From Dendrolimus kikuchii (lineage: Eukaryota; Arthropoda; Insecta; Lepidoptera; Lasiocampidae), in assembly GCA_019925095.2 (NCBI GenBank), contig CM034407.1, positions 8,134,710 to 8,198,709 on the forward strand: 64,000 nucleotides of DNA. Direction: 5' to 3'. The notes under the pieces were generated by a model that made no database searches, was not told where the DNA came from, and saw nothing but the letters and a program-made list of their open reading frames with translations. How positions within the stretch are numbered: the first letter of the stretch is position 1; every line of letters starts with the position of its first letter. Positions 31,931 to 43,689 of the stretch are shown here, in pieces. Made by a program: the position numbers and the translations under genes.

Positions 31931-32617
31931 CTAGGATATGCCCGCGACTTCGTCCACGCTTGACTTGAAATTCCCGCGGTATTACCGACGCAAAATTAAC
32001 GCAGTGTTTAAAAAAATTAAGCTATCATTTTAGTGAAAACTATTTTTTTATTGCAGGAGTTCAGCAGACAGGCAGACGTCCCGCTTGATGGAAAGCGGTT
32101 ACCATCGTCTATGGACATTTGCAACACCAAAGGTGCTACAAATGCGCTGCTGCTCTTTTAAAGGAGACTGGAACCTGGTCACTGATGCCGGAACACAACT
32201 CAAGGTTGTTTATGGCGACATACTTTAGACCAGGGGTGGTAGCCATCCAGTCGGGCAAATGCCCTACCACCTGGCTGTGGGTTGTTTTGTTGCCTCTTAC
32301 GACAGGCCGCCCGGCCGCAGGAAATTGTATTCTTGCTCCGTTCCTGCACGGATAAACGGTTGTGTCGGAATAAGTAAATTTGTATGCACCCTAACAACTA
32401 TAAACCACTCTTTAAAGTCTAAGAATTTGCTGTCGACCAGTGGAAACCGCATAGAAATCGGCCTAGTAGTTTTTACGCGAATCCCGAACAAACAGACAAG
32501 AAATCTAAAAAAAAATGCATCGTGTTCTGCATCGTTTATTTAGTCTATTCAAATTGTTTTTTTTAAATACCTTCAATGTATAGACACGGCATGTTCAGAA
32601 TTTTGTAATATTATAGA
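31931..32617 (-). mobile_element. Helitron H7, host of retroposon A5
   Basis: On the minus strand: A|TCTATAATATTACAAAATTC, AACATGCCGTGTCTATAC, ..GTGGACGAAGTCGCGGGCATATC, CTAG|T. Same family as H6 (4896-5482). A5 (32043-32353) interrupts it. Without A5 it is about 376 bp. Confidence 0.78.
32043..32353 (-). mobile_element. A-family retroposon, copy A5 (full length)
   Basis: Minus strand ATCCGTGCAGGAACGGAGC to TGCAATAAAAAAATA. It contains a one-base insertion relative to A4 (GTTGTTTATGG). It sits inside Helitron H7. Confidence 0.88.
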
Positions 32618-32644
32618 TAAAATTTTATCGACTGTCCGGGTCTG

Positions 32645-32858
32645 TTATCGCTAATATCAATAAGTACATATTATAATTTTTAATGCGAAAGTTTGGGTGG
32701 ATGTTTGTTGCTCAATCACGCCAGAACGGCTGAATAATCTGGATGAAATTTGGCAGAGATTATAGTCTGGAATAGCATATAGGCTACGTTTATCCCGGAA
32801 AAATGTACTGTTCCCATGGGATAACATTAACGCGAGCGAAGCCGCGGGCAGAAGCTAG
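32645..32858 (+). mobile_element. Helitron H3
   Basis: TATTATAATTTTTAATGCGAAAGTTTG near the 5' end, GGATGAAATTTGGCAGAGATTATAG inside, and CGCGAGCGAAGCCGCGGGCAGAAG-CTAG|T at the 3' end with a GC-rich hairpin. The 5' boundary is approximate. Confidence 0.7.
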
Positions 32859-32915
32859 TGCCTAATATAAGCAGTTTATTATGATGGTTTAAACAATAAA
32901 ATATTATTTATTGTA

Positions 32916-33190
32916 CATACATACATACATACATACATAACTTCACGCCAGCTCCCTTGCGGGGTAGGCACGAACAACAGAGCGCCATTTAGGCCCATTC
33001 TTACACACCTCACTTGCTTCTTTGACATTCATAACTCTTGTCATGCACACTCGTCTGTTCTTAAGGCTCCTGACATCACCCTCCGCTAGTACACGATCAA
33101 TTTGATCATGGAAGGTGTGTCGTGGCCTTCCACGACTTCTGCATCCATCCACTTTTGCATTGTATATCTGTTTAGTCATTCTTTCTTCTT
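32916..33190 (-). mobile_element. 5'-truncated LINE with 12-bp target duplication
   Basis: A minus-strand fragment with a (TATG)n tail at 32916-32938. TTATTTATTGTA stands on both sides (32904-32915 and 33191-33202). Same family as 5167-5328. Confidence 0.88.
32943..33179 (-). pseudogene. LINE ORF2 C-terminus (78 codons)
   Basis: Encodes CRSRGRPRHTFHDQIDRVLAE and then RSLKNRRVCMTRVMNVKEAS to the natural stop after YPARELA. The GRPRxTFxDQ block followed by a W near the end is the usual finish of RTE/R1-like ORF2 proteins (compare GRP..RW/TWxD). Only the last 5-10% of the protein is present, so it cannot function; it arose by 5'-truncated insertion and not by decay. Confidence 0.8.
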
Positions 33191-33568
33191 TTATTTATTG
33201 TAAACCAACATAATAGAAAAGAAACAATATATTATTTAAATACTATAAGTTATAATGGGAGCGATTTAGAAAAAAAAACACCTAGTCCTAAAAGAGCTCC
33301 TCACTAATGTCCCTGACTATGTAAGGGATGACGCCTGGCCTGAAGGGCCAGAATAATAAAAAAAAGTATAATGGGCCTTATTGCTTAAAGCAATCTGTTT
33401 CAAGCAAAATTTTGTGTAGATATTGTACTAATAATGTAAGGCACTGTCTTTTACAAAATTGGTAGGCTATGTCACGCTATACGCTATCGACGAATGCTTA
33501 TTGTAAAAATGTAATAAAGTTTGTGTCCTGACGGATGGACGCTTGACGTATGAACACTTGACGCATGT
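33191..33568. other. Intronic DNA, nothing recognised
   Basis: AT-rich. CTGACGGATGGACGC and CTTGACGTATGAACACTTGACGCATG around 33527-33566 form a local imperfect direct repeat that continues after A6 (GGCGTATGGACGCTG). Confidence 0.4.
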
Positions 33569-33574
33569 ACACAT

Positions 33575-33724
33575 CTCCAGTTCCAGTCTCCACTAAGAGA
33601 GCAGCAGCGCGTTTGTAGCACCTTTGGTGTTGCAAATGTCCATAGGCGATGGTAACCGCTTTCCATCAAGTGGGCCGTCTGCCTGTCTGCTGAACTCCTG
33701 CAATAAAAAAATATATAAAAAAAA
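33575..33724 (+). mobile_element. A-family retroposon A6, 5'-truncated, with TSD
   Basis: Starts inside the family at CCAGTTCCAGTCTCC and runs to GCAATAAAAAAATATATAAAAAAA. It is flanked by ACACAT (33569-33574 and 33724-33729). Its 5' truncation shows the family is copied by reverse transcription from the 3' end. Confidence 0.82.
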
Positions 33725-33831
33725 CACATGGCGTATGGACGCTGAATCTTCGTACTAACCGTTCGTCAGTTGCGTACAGCGTCTTGTCGGACGTAGCCCA
33801 CGGCGTTTGTAACAGACCATCCCCTTAGACT

Positions 33832-34220
33832 ATTTACTTTAAATAGTGGTCGCCCGTGGTCAAAATTCGACCATAATAATTAATTAAAATTATAAGTTTG
33901 AACATTATTAAGGTTCTGTTGTCAAACTATACTTCTATAATCACAGATTTCGCCAAGGCTACACTGTTAATTTGACTTTAACAATAAACAAAAGAGTATA
34001 TATGCGTGTGTGTGTCAAATACATGGTAGTGTGTGTAATGTTTTGTTTTTAATGTATTTTTATGCATAAATTTAAAAAAATATTAGCATTCTGCACTCCT
34101 TCTCTATATAAACTATAAGTGTGCTGTGTGGGAAATTTCATACTCCTCCGTCGACGCAATTTTCGTAAAAAGGGGTAAAAAGGTTTTGCTGTCTTTTTGC
34201 TTCATGTATTAATATATAGA
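33832..34220 (-). mobile_element. Interspersed repeat, copy 2 (TCTATATATTAATA type)
   Basis: Minus-strand A|TCTATATATTAATACATGAAGC, then CAATTGCGTCGACGG..AGTATGAAATTT, ending ACCACGGGCGACCACTATTT. Copy 1 is at 2392-2745. Confidence 0.65.
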
Positions 34221-35929
34221 TTTCTACTAACTTAATGTCACCCGCGTGGATTTTACTCGAATGTCCCATGGGCACCCTTTCACAGATCAAGATAAAATTT
34301 AAGTCCCACAATTCTACACCATTCACATCGCCTTTAAGATTTCTTCTCCAAGTTAGGTCGCCTAGAAGACATTGTTACCGAAAAAAACTACCATATGAGT
34401 TGCCCAAAGTATTATAACTCTCATTTTTGTTATTTTTACTTTGGTAGGCGATAGTTTTATCTACCTATCCTATCTAGATAATATCTATCTTAATTATTTA
34501 TAGATAACATTTTATGCCATATCTATCTAGGTATATATATAGGTCTCGACCCCGAATAAATAAAAATCAGTGTAAGAACTAAAACCACCTGCAAGCCATC
34601 TTTAAAAACATAAGCCATTAATGGGAGTGATGTCACATGAGTATATTATTTTGAAAAGCCCCGAAACCATACGATTATAGTTTTTATTTATAAACAATTT
34701 GTTGATAATTGATAGATTTTCACAATCAATACAATAAACAACCTAACTCTCGAACAAAACGGATTAATATTTGACTTACTTTTCTGTATGCGTAAACTAG
34801 AAGTTTCCATGTATTTGAAATGATGCAATGTCGTTACATTTCATCATTTCAAAGATGACAGACAACAAGAGGCTTCTTACTGTATGTAACGCTGTCTGAG
34901 CCATTTTACAACTGAAAGAAATATTTAAATTCATAAAATGCGTCAACCTTGATTACTGCGTCCCAGTAAGTGCATGACAACTTGGGCTCGCATAGTCCAT
35001 TCTTTCATTTTGCATGATTAGTAGTTTAGATGTAGTATCGATCAGTCACCTAGTTATTTTAGGCGATTATAATACTATTACAGCCCTGAATAAAATACCT
35101 TCAGATTTAAGACCAATTAGAAGCACAAACCGAATGATAAAAATTCTAATATGAAAAAAAATCATCATTAATTTGGAAAATTTTATAACATTTTGAAATA
35201 TTACTCAAGTCTGATAATACAGATTGATTTATCTAGGCTTAGATAAATACAATTGATAAAAAAACCACTTAATATCAAAAATGTTTCATAATTACCTACG
35301 TTAGATGAAAGAAAGTATAGAACGAGAACTAGAGAAACATATATTAGAACGTTAATTAAATAAAATTAGGTGCGTGGAGTCCATCGACAAAGAATTTCTA
35401 CAAAAAAAGGGGGAAATTCTTTGATGCCACCCCATGACCAGAACCCACACTACGAGCCTTCTGGGCAAGCTTCCCTCTGGCAGGAATGTCGTACATAGTC
35501 TTTCATTAGGTTATACATTTATTTTTAGTATTTTTTAAGTATTTTAATCATATTATTTTTTTTCACTTAATTCCCAATATTTATAACTACAACAAATACT
35601 TATAATAACAATATAAATCACAATTATCGCCAAAGCAAGCTCGTTGACCCATTTTTTTTATTTATCAACAAATTGTTCAGTGGCGTGTAAATCAGAATAC
35701 TATATTACCGCTTTTAAACAGCTGGGAAATAATCGGTCTAACACACATTCGTTTGGAGTGAATGGCATGCAGTTAGACCGAAATTGCCGAAAGGCAATGC
35801 TCCGATTCCAAAATAAGTTAGAACCGAACCTAAATCACGCCACTTTCGAATTAATATACATTTCGAGCTGTTAACCTGATCAATGTAAGGGGGCCTTATT
35901 CACTTATCACGAAATGGTTTCAAGTTATA
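34221..35929. other. 1.7 kb intronic DNA, nothing firm
   Basis: AT-rich. AGAATTTC..GAAATTCTTTG near 35390-35425 is a small imperfect inverted repeat. The short open frames at 34235-34417 and 35644-35874 have no domain. Confidence 0.4.
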
Positions 35930-36640
35930 GGGTAATGCCCGCAGGGGGGCTTGGCTTTGTGGCGAAGCCTTAGGTGAGTAGCGACACCTCGTACCTGACT
36001 CCGGGGGCCAAGGCAAGGCCCCCGCCTCCGTGCTTGCCTTAGCCAGCCGGCACGGAGTGGAGATCGCTAGACCTAAGACTCAAGCTCCAGGAGTAGTAGT
36101 GATAAATGGCATCACGTCAGAAGTAGCTTTGGTGAACCTGCAGACCACCTCTCTACTCCCTTTAGCCACTCACACCCATGTTGCCGCTGTCTTCTATGGC
36201 ATTTTTTGGGGCCCATGCAGGGAGTGGCGAGTCACCGTCTGCCCATTTTTCCATGTTCCCCGAACATTGAAACGGGCAGACGCCATAGTCCCCATATTCC
36301 CAGACCCCAAGTACCACTAGCAGTTCACCCCAATAGCCCGGTACTTTTTGTCCTCATTTCCCAAAATAGTCCTACACTGGCCGGGGCTTGTCCTTGGGTG
36401 CATTACTATATAGTGTAGACAGGTATAGTCGCCGGTCAGTGTCACGCCACATTTACATTAAATTTGTCAAAGGGCCTCTACGTGTTGGCCTTCCCATGGC
36501 CCCACGAAAGCCTTCCAAATGTCCGGGCCATTTTTATGGCCCGTGATCTACAAAGACACATTATAATATTACTCAGCACTGAGACTGGCTTACAGACTGG
36601 CTGGCAGACTTATGACCGCCGCTTCCGCAAAAATTCCCGC
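35930..36640 (+). mobile_element. GC-rich island, probable LINE 3'UTR
   Basis: About 700 bp of GC-rich, non-coding DNA (GGCCAAGGCAAGGCCCCCGC, GCCGGTCAGTGTCACGCC, ATTTTTATGGCCCGTGATC) between AT-rich flanks. I recognise this as the look of a long 3'UTR of a lepidopteran CR1-type LINE, not by alignment. The two plus-strand frames of 96 and 70 codons overlap in different phases and have no domain. Confidence 0.45.
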
Positions 36641-37505
36641 GGGATTCCCGGGATAAAAAATATCACACATTTCATTGAATAATATTTGATCTCGATCAGA
36701 GAAACAATCATATTAAATTCGATTTTTATGTAATTTGGCACTTTTAAATAATTCCCACGGGATTCGCGGGATAAAAAGTAGCGCAGATTTTAAGTCTAAG
36801 AATTTACTGCCTTGTTGTATGGAACTTATGTCAAATCTTAACCGATAGTAAGGCAATTGAACTGTCGGTCAGATATAGTAACCAGCCATTAATTTTCTAA
36901 CTGACTGTACACTTATAATGTAGGTAGGTTTCATGCGCAGGAGCATATAACTTAATTGGTTGACAATATTTTTACGTTGAGTACTTTGGGGACATAATTA
37001 AAGAATGCTTTGATTACTTTGAGAATAATCTCAGTTTCCCTTTGAATACTTTGGGACATCAAAACAGTCTTTTTTATTTTTTTATTAAAAGTTTCTTAGA
37101 GGAGTTTGGGAATTATTGTATAAGTATTCTTATCTTTTTTAAACAGAAGAATTGAGGACTTTGGGAACAAGCTACTGAGATGTGCTCTTGCGATGTTTGT
37201 GAGTGAAAGACTTAGATATAGAATACCGTACTCCTGGAAACCGCAAGTGGTCAGGAGATTCTTATCTCTAGAATCTTAACGACATAAACCCTAAGCTCGG
37301 TTACAGGAGCATTCCATGTTTTGATACTATTTAGAATGGAACAGATTATTATTTATTGCACATATCTTACAAAATAATTTGATACATACAATTGTTACGA
37401 CAAGTTGTTTCCATGGGCGTTTTTACAGCTAGAAGTGATTTCTACCAGGCAAACCTTTAGATGGACACAAACTCGGCAGAGAACGGAATAGGTATGCAAT
37501 GGATA
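36641..37505. other. Intronic DNA with Helitron-like scraps
   Basis: CCCGCGGGATTCCCGGGATAAAAA (near 36638) and ATTCCCACGGGATTCGCGGGATA (near 36751) are inner blocks of the H6/H8-type elements. An M8-like block (TTAACCGATAGTAAGGCAA) follows at about 36838. Confidence 0.45.
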
Positions 37506-37733
37506 TCCTACTAATATAATATTATAAACGCGAAAGTTTGTAAGAATGTATGGATGTATGTTTGTTACTCTTTCACACAAAAACTACTGAATGAATTCTG
37601 ATGAAACTTTACAATAATATAGCTTACACATCAGAATAACACATAGGCTATAATTTATAAATATATAGTGTAAATTATTCAAAATATAACGATTTTCCAT
37701 CACCACGCGGGTAAAACCGAGGGGCGCAGCTAG
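37506..37733 (+). mobile_element. Helitron H2 (228 bp)
   Basis: A|TCCTACTAATATAATATTATAAACGCG.. (37506 onward), GATGAAACTTTACAATAATATAG inside, ..AACCGAGGGGCGCAGCTAG|T. It is the complete version of H1 (9515-9672). Confidence 0.85.
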
Positions 37734-38984
37734 TAATATATAAATTTAATATCATATTTAAGATTTTAATAAAGTATGTTAAAAATGTTTTAAGAATATC
37801 AGTACAAATATCAGTATAGTAATCAGTATAGTAGTAAAATTATCACAAATTCTTTTTCACAATATTAATTCATAAACGTCTTACAGGCAATACAAAGGTA
37901 TAAAAAAGGAAAGATTGAAAGCTTTCAACAACCATCTGTTACTTATATGTATGGCGGCCAGTTTATTACTAATTTTTAATTTTTTCGCGATATCACTACA
38001 CATTGTATAACAGTACTTAGAGTACACTTTACAGTTAGATTTCATCCACATATATCACATACACTCATTACTTTTTGACAAAAATAGCTTGTAAGATAAG
38101 AACTATTTTATTTTTACCAAAATCACTACGATACTCTAAATCGTTCACTTAACACAGAAGTTCCTTATACACAATCTCTTTGAAACACGCCTCAAAAGGT
38201 CATTACATACTAAGATTCCCAAGAGATATAAAAAGAACCCGTTTTTAAAAAATATGCAGCTAGTCTATTTTTAAGATTACAAAATTAAATGTCAATAGTA
38301 TCTCAATAATGTTGTTTACATTTATATTTATTCTATTATTGTGTGTTTTTGTTCCTTGTAATAAAAACGGCCCCGCTTTCAGCTTAGCGAGTGTCCATTC
38401 CTTTTTAAGTTTATGTTAAATAACCGATCCTAAAATTTCATCTTTCCTAAAATCACGTAAGTCTGGGGTGACTGGGATCTCACTCTAATACAGGACCCTA
38501 ACAAAAATAATAGTAGGCAGTGAAACAAGAGTGTTGTAACACTTATTATCATAGACAAAAGCATAATAATAGAATATGTAACGATATGTCTCTGACAATA
38601 ATATCAACAATGAATGAGGTAACAAAAGTCATTGTCATTTATAGACGATAAACAATAACAGATACACAATAGCTAGTATGGGTTACGACATAAAACCACT
38701 ACTCTACGCATTCGTAACATTTTTAGTCTCTTATGGCCTTATATCACTTGTATAGAGCTTATGTCAAATATTAACCACTCGTTAGGCAAATGAACGATTA
38801 GTAAAATACAGGAACCGGCCATAAGACTTAAGTTGAATATTGAGCCTATGTCACCATCTTCTATGGACAAGGTGCCCAAAACTCTTCTAGAAGGCTGGCT
38901 ACATTATCTCGCTACATTGCGATGTTGACTCATGGTAAAAAGAGATAAACACCTAAATCTATAGGTCTAAGCCTGCAAGAAAAT
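37734..38984. other. Intronic DNA; M8-like relic near 38755-38832
   Basis: CTTATGTCAAATATTAACCA..TAGGCAAATGAACGATTAGTAAAATACAGGAACCGGCCAT ends like MITE M8. The sequence after it (38875-38935) loosely resembles the QRGNAASLLGT LINE segment in reverse. Otherwise AT-rich. Confidence 0.4.
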
Positions 38985-39215
38985 GAAATGGAATACATTA
39001 TATTTTAATTTAAACACTAAGCTCATACAGATAAGAGTTGGAAATGTTTTGAAGTTTTTCGTTAATACTTCAAAATTCGTGTGTTAAAACTTAAATATAT
39101 TATAACGATATAATACATAAAATGTGACGTCACGAAATTTAGAATCCCTCCCATCCCTTGTCACACTTTGTTTCACTTCTACTGCGTTCGAACTGAACAC
39201 ATACACATTTTTTTT
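38985..39215. mobile_element. MITE M7, partial
   Basis: GCTCATACAGATAAGAGTTGGAAATG, TTTTTCGTTAATACTTCAAAATTCG and TCCCATCCCTTGTCACACTTTG are the inverse of 28020-28240 (M6). Confidence 0.6.
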
Positions 39216-40087
39216 ATACACTGTATCACCGCGGCAACGTCAGTACTAGGGATATGTCAATCCTAACCTAGATTTGTTTGTACGTTGTATGATCTGTTTC
39301 TTCTACTTTTGATCGTGATCCAAACATGTTAGTCTGTTTAAGTTGCGGATTTAGTCGTGTTAATTTATGAATTAAAAATTCCTTTCACACAATTCAAAAG
39401 CGAAGTTCATAAATAAAATATTGAAAAAGCTCGAGTAAACTTTTTAATCCCGAACCTTTGTTTTACATGTGAAATAAACTTTTAGGACAAACAAAAGTTA
39501 CGCTGGATTTATCAGTGAACGTTTTATACTTAATGTTTCATACTGTCAAATGTCAAAGCTGGAATATTCTGAAAAATTGAGTTGGTTGATCTTAAAAATT
39601 ACTTTAAAAATGATTTGTACAAGATTTATTGAGTTGTTTTTAACATAGGAGGGATTTTCTATGAAATACTTTTTTAGGGTTTCATAGCCATATAAAAACA
39701 ATAGACATTTATCATCTGTACAAGATCCATCATTAGCATGGATCGAATGGGAAATTTCGGAAACACTTGGCCGAGTTGATTCAAGTTACGTATGTTATGT
39801 ATCAAAAAGATATTAAAATTCTGGCAGAATATGCTAATTTATTTTTTAATATGCGCTAACTACATATGCTTTGTGTTGAATAATTAAAAAACTTAGCTGT
39901 GGGGTCGGGGACCCCGTAAGGAACGAAATTCCTTAGCTTAACAGTCATGTCGATTTGTGCCAGTTCACTCTACTGTAAGCGGTGTAAAAGAACTTCGTTC
40001 TATTTCATTTATTTCTTACTTATTCTTGGAATGTTTCATATTATTTATTGTCTTCAGCGCCACTGTTGTCTTAATATTTCCCTTAGT
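39216..40087. other. Intronic DNA, nothing firm
   Basis: AT-rich; a short plus frame at 39947-40225 runs into the LINE tail and is not a gene. Confidence 0.4.
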
Positions 40088-40185
40088 TTAGGGGGTTGCC
40101 TGGAAGAAATCCCTTTAAGCGATAAGGCCGCCCTTTGTTCAACATTTACTGTACTTAGTTTTAATAAAGTGTTTTTATTCTTTCA
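40088..40185 (+). mobile_element. CR1-like LINE 3' end, severely truncated
   Basis: TAGGGGGTTGCCTGGAAGAA, hairpin block CCCTTTAAGCGATAAGGCCGCC, then TTTTAATAAAGTG and (TTCATTCG)-type tail. Same 3' end as 13567-16712. Confidence 0.75.
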
Positions 40186-40595
40186 TTCGTTCGTTCCAAA
40201 AATGAAATGTGGTTCTATCGAGTAGAACGCCATTTCATCACATATTATAGTCATCGAATGCCCTCAAGAGCTAGCCACTTGCCTTTCTCCACGTTCCTAT
40301 TTTGTAATGCATCGACCCACTTCTAATCAGGTTCTAAAGTACTTATTGCCCTTTTGAGGAACCGATCTCCGACAGCTGGCACTAAATATAACCAATGCGA
40401 GTTACTTTCATGTGTTCCCAGTTGGCACGAGTGGGTGTGTGGAAATCAAATGTTGAAATTGAAGACGTGAGGCGTCATATGTGATATGGAATTGGGTTTA
40501 TATCCGATCAAATTGTTCAGGGATTACAAGTGAAATATGATTATTTTTCTTATGAGCGATTGAAAGCCAGTGACTTTGAACGTGGAACCTACATT
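40186..40595. other. Intronic DNA, nothing recognised
   Basis: Moderate GC, no consistent open frame, no shared repeat. Confidence 0.4.
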
Positions 40596-41105
40596 AGGGG
40601 CCGTCCATAAATAACGTCATATGTTATGGGGGGAGGGGGTCGACGAAGTGTGACAAGGGGTGGCAGGGATCCTAAATTTCGTGATTTCACATTTCAAAAT
40701 CTATATTAAAGTTAATTACAGAACTGCTATTTTAATTTTATAATTTACTAGCTTCTGCCCGCTATTTCGTCCGCGTGGAATAGTTTAAAAAAAAACCCCG
40801 AGTTTGAAACATTCTTTATTGGTGCTCCGCTCCTATTGGTCTTAGCGTGATGATATATAGCCTACAGCCTTCCTCGATAAATGGGCTATCTAACAATGAA
40901 AGAATTTTTCAAATCAGACCAGTAGTTCCTGAGATTAGCGCATTCAAGCAAACAAACAAACTCTTCAGCTTTATAAATTAGTATAAGATTGATGTAATAT
41001 TGCAAAATATGTGATGTCACACTAGGGAGGAAGGAGTCTCACGAATGTGACCAGCTGTTACAAGCACGGGGGAGGGATCAAGAAATCACGAAATTCACTA
41101 AGAAC
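40596..41105. mobile_element. MITE M4, split by Helitron H5
   Basis: Starts AGGGGCCGTCCATAAATAAC and carries GGGGTCGACGAAGTGTGACAAGGGG (about 40626-40650). After H5 it resumes at GATGTAATATTGCAAAATATGTGATGTCAC and ends CACGGGGGAGGGATCAAG..CACGAAATTC. Those blocks match M5 (2748-3151) in reverse. Confidence 0.7.
40748..40988 (-). mobile_element. Helitron H5 inside MITE M4
   Basis: Minus strand A|TCTTATACTAATTTATAAAGC.., ATCTCAGGAACTACTGGTC, ..CACGCGGACGAAATAGCGGGCAGAAG-CTAG|T. A|T flanks without duplication, 241 bp, no coding. Confidence 0.82.
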
Positions 41106-42309
41106 ACCAATAAAAGTTAGCACCAACATTATCGTAAACGGGTGATTCAAAACTTTACACTAAAATCGCAATGACTGAATGCATTTCAATGTGGAAGTAT
41201 CACTTGTGCAGTGATATATTGGATACCGGGCTTATGTGTGATTTTTGAGGTTTAAATAGAAACACAAAATGTTATTAAGGGTTATACCGTTCAAGTTAGC
41301 CTATTTCACGAATATTTCTGAATACTTATTAATTTTTTACAAGCTTTTGAATATATAATAGTCATTTATGGAATTTAGATAAAAATTCGCAAAATCACAG
41401 AGACAGGATAAGTGCTTCGTTAACTAGCGGCGCGCTGGTCTCGCGTGAATGTAGCGATAGAGGCCGGGCCCCAAGTGTTGATAACCGATTTGACATTATG
41501 TACATGTATGGATATAAGTGTTGTAACTTAAAATTATTTTATTTAAAATTAAAAACCAAGCTTATTTTTAACTTTGGACAAAATAAAACTTTATTAAGGT
41601 GTGCTAGTACCAGTTCACATCTGCCGTTTTTTATTATTTGATAGAATTATTTAAGTGAAACTCTTATGTGTCAGTGTATTGATTCTACAATTTAGACTTC
41701 TTTCTGCCTTGAAGTAAATTCACAATTCCATTACTTTCTAATTAGTTTCATAGCATTATGTTGGCAGCCTAAGTGTTACTGATAAATGTTTCATTATACC
41801 GTAGTACTTGGCACTTAATACGCATTTAAATTAATTGAAACTACCGAACGAATTCTAATTGAATTTACGCTGTGTTGAACTCAAGCGCTTTTTCGTTAAA
41901 GCGATTATTTTGAAGAACTTTATTTCATACATACATAGTAATTCAATACTACAGGCTTTCATCTCATACATCACGCTAGCTGTCAGCGGCCATAAAAATA
42001 CATGTAAAATTAAATTCCAACATAAACAAGAGAAAGTAAAAATTAATTAATCTTTTCGGGACCAAATTTACAAACAAAACTTTTGTTTAGTTTCCCCCAA
42101 ACAAATATAAACTTTTCGTCTGTGGTACGGTAAATGTTAGAAATTTTAAATTAATAATGTTAAAATCTCAAATTCAGGTCTTTGCTCTTTGCAAACACGA
42201 CTGCTACCGTTGAATCATGGAGTTTTAATTCTAGGGTTGGATAAGTGACATCTTTTAGAATTAATTCTAAAAAACTATTTAAGTATATAAAACTGTGAGC
42301 GATAAAATA
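41106..42309. other. Intronic AT-rich DNA
   Basis: Nothing recognised; GGCCGGGCCCC near 41463 is an isolated GC patch. Confidence 0.4.
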
Positions 42310-42560
42310 CCTTGCAATCGTGTCTCGTGCGGTGCACGTCTCCCTCTCTCTAACTCATTTTCCCTATCCTATCTCAATACCATATCCCATCCCTTCTTAA
42401 TCTCTTCTCTGATCCCTATCTTTTATCCTCCTATCACCTCCCTTTTATTCCACCCTAAAAGCTGGCAACGCCTTTGCGTCGGCCCTGGTGTTGCAAACGT
42501 ATATAGGCGACGGTAGCCACTTTTCTAAAGCTGGGCCCTCTGCCTGTTTACCAGCTTCGC
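42310..42560 (+). mobile_element. Pyrimidine-rich retroposon with shared 3' tail
   Basis: A long C/T-rich tract (TCCCTCTCTCTAACTC onward) is followed by GGCAACGCCTTTGCGTCGGCC and a tail GGTGTTGCAAACGTATATAGGCGACGGTAGCC. The tail is homologous to the 3' domain of the A family, although the 5' parts differ. The 73-codon plus frame is not a gene. Confidence 0.55.
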
Positions 42561-43055
42561 AATCAGTTGCAATCAGCTTACCTATAAAGTATCATCAGAA
42601 TTTTAATTACTGTTTAAAAAAAATCAGTAGGCTGTTTGACTCGTTAAATATATGACGTCGTAACTTGCTGCATCGTACAAAATCTATTTTAGATTCGTGT
42701 TGGATCACATCAACGTCATTTTGTGATAACATTTGCCTGCCCGTGGTTACGACTTAACAAAAATTCTACTTACTTTTGCGTAAAATTAAATACATTTTAA
42801 CAATAGCGATCAAATGAACTTATAGGCAAATAATGATCGCCTAATTAGTGCAAAAAAATAAAATCGTTGAGCCTCTTAAAGGATTACAAGATAACAAAAA
42901 GATAAGATCTGATAAAAGGCACAACCTAATCTATGTAAAATTCTAAATAGAGGCTCTTCTGGTAAAAAGTTTAATAACACGATTATATTTGTATTGATAA
43001 GTAAAATAAGGGGAAACCGGTCATGTAAAGACTCAGAAAAACATAATTCAAGACC
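42561..43055. other. Intronic AT-rich DNA
   Basis: Nothing recognised. Confidence 0.4.
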
Positions 43056-43137
43056 AGGGCCCCAATTCAGCTATTACAATATCGTCAAAAATAGTCAACC
43101 ACTGGCGTCATAAATGTAATAGCTGAATTGGGGCCCT
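43056..43137. mobile_element. MITE M1, 82 bp, perfect 23-bp inverted ends
   Basis: 43056-43078 (starting AGGGCCCCAATTCAGC) and 43115-43137 are exact reverse complements. Related ends occur at 50312/50961 and 55641/55730. No coding. Confidence 0.88.
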
Positions 43138-43491
43138 AGTATTTTAGTGTAATTTGAGTTCGAATTGTGGAAATTTGTACTGACCTGTTGAGTATTTTGT
43201 TACAACTACCACAAGCCGACGGCCAAGAAATACATAGCGAGGAAACATGTGCATGCACATTGAAATATAGTGGTCTGTCCACGTGGCGAGGTATAATATA
43301 TTCCATTCTCCTAAAAATGGAAGACCCAGTAGTAAACCGCATTGGGAGCTGATTGGACACATGAATATTGAAAAATAAAATCTTGTTCGGTTAAAAGAAT
43401 GACTTACATAAAGAGTAACAAAAGTTATTTTGTTTTGCCACTCGAATATTTTCCAGAACAAACATAAAATTGGTTTAAATCCGATTGTAAT

Positions 43492-43494
<3 letters not shown>

Positions 43495-43558
<64 letters not shown>
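43495..43558. repeat. (TA)n microsatellite
   Basis: About 64 bases of uninterrupted AT/TA followed by imperfect GATAGATATATATG units. Unlike 24143-24250 it has no inverted arms. Confidence 0.9.
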
Positions 43559-43562
<4 letters not shown>

Positions 43563-43689
43563 TAGATATATATGTATGTATATATATGTATCAATATAAA
43601 AATGCGTAGCTGTAATATTTTATCTTGTTTAAATTTTACAAATAAATATGTACCTATATTCAAATTGTATTGCGAGCGTTTTATATTAC

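Noticed and set aside
36030..36418. GC-rich frames of 96 and 70 codons as host exons
   Set aside because: They overlap in different phases, have no domain and sit in a 700-bp GC-rich non-coding island that looks like a LINE 3'UTR.
43475..43663. 62-codon frame rich in alternating Ile and Tyr
   Set aside because: A direct translation of the (TA)n microsatellite.
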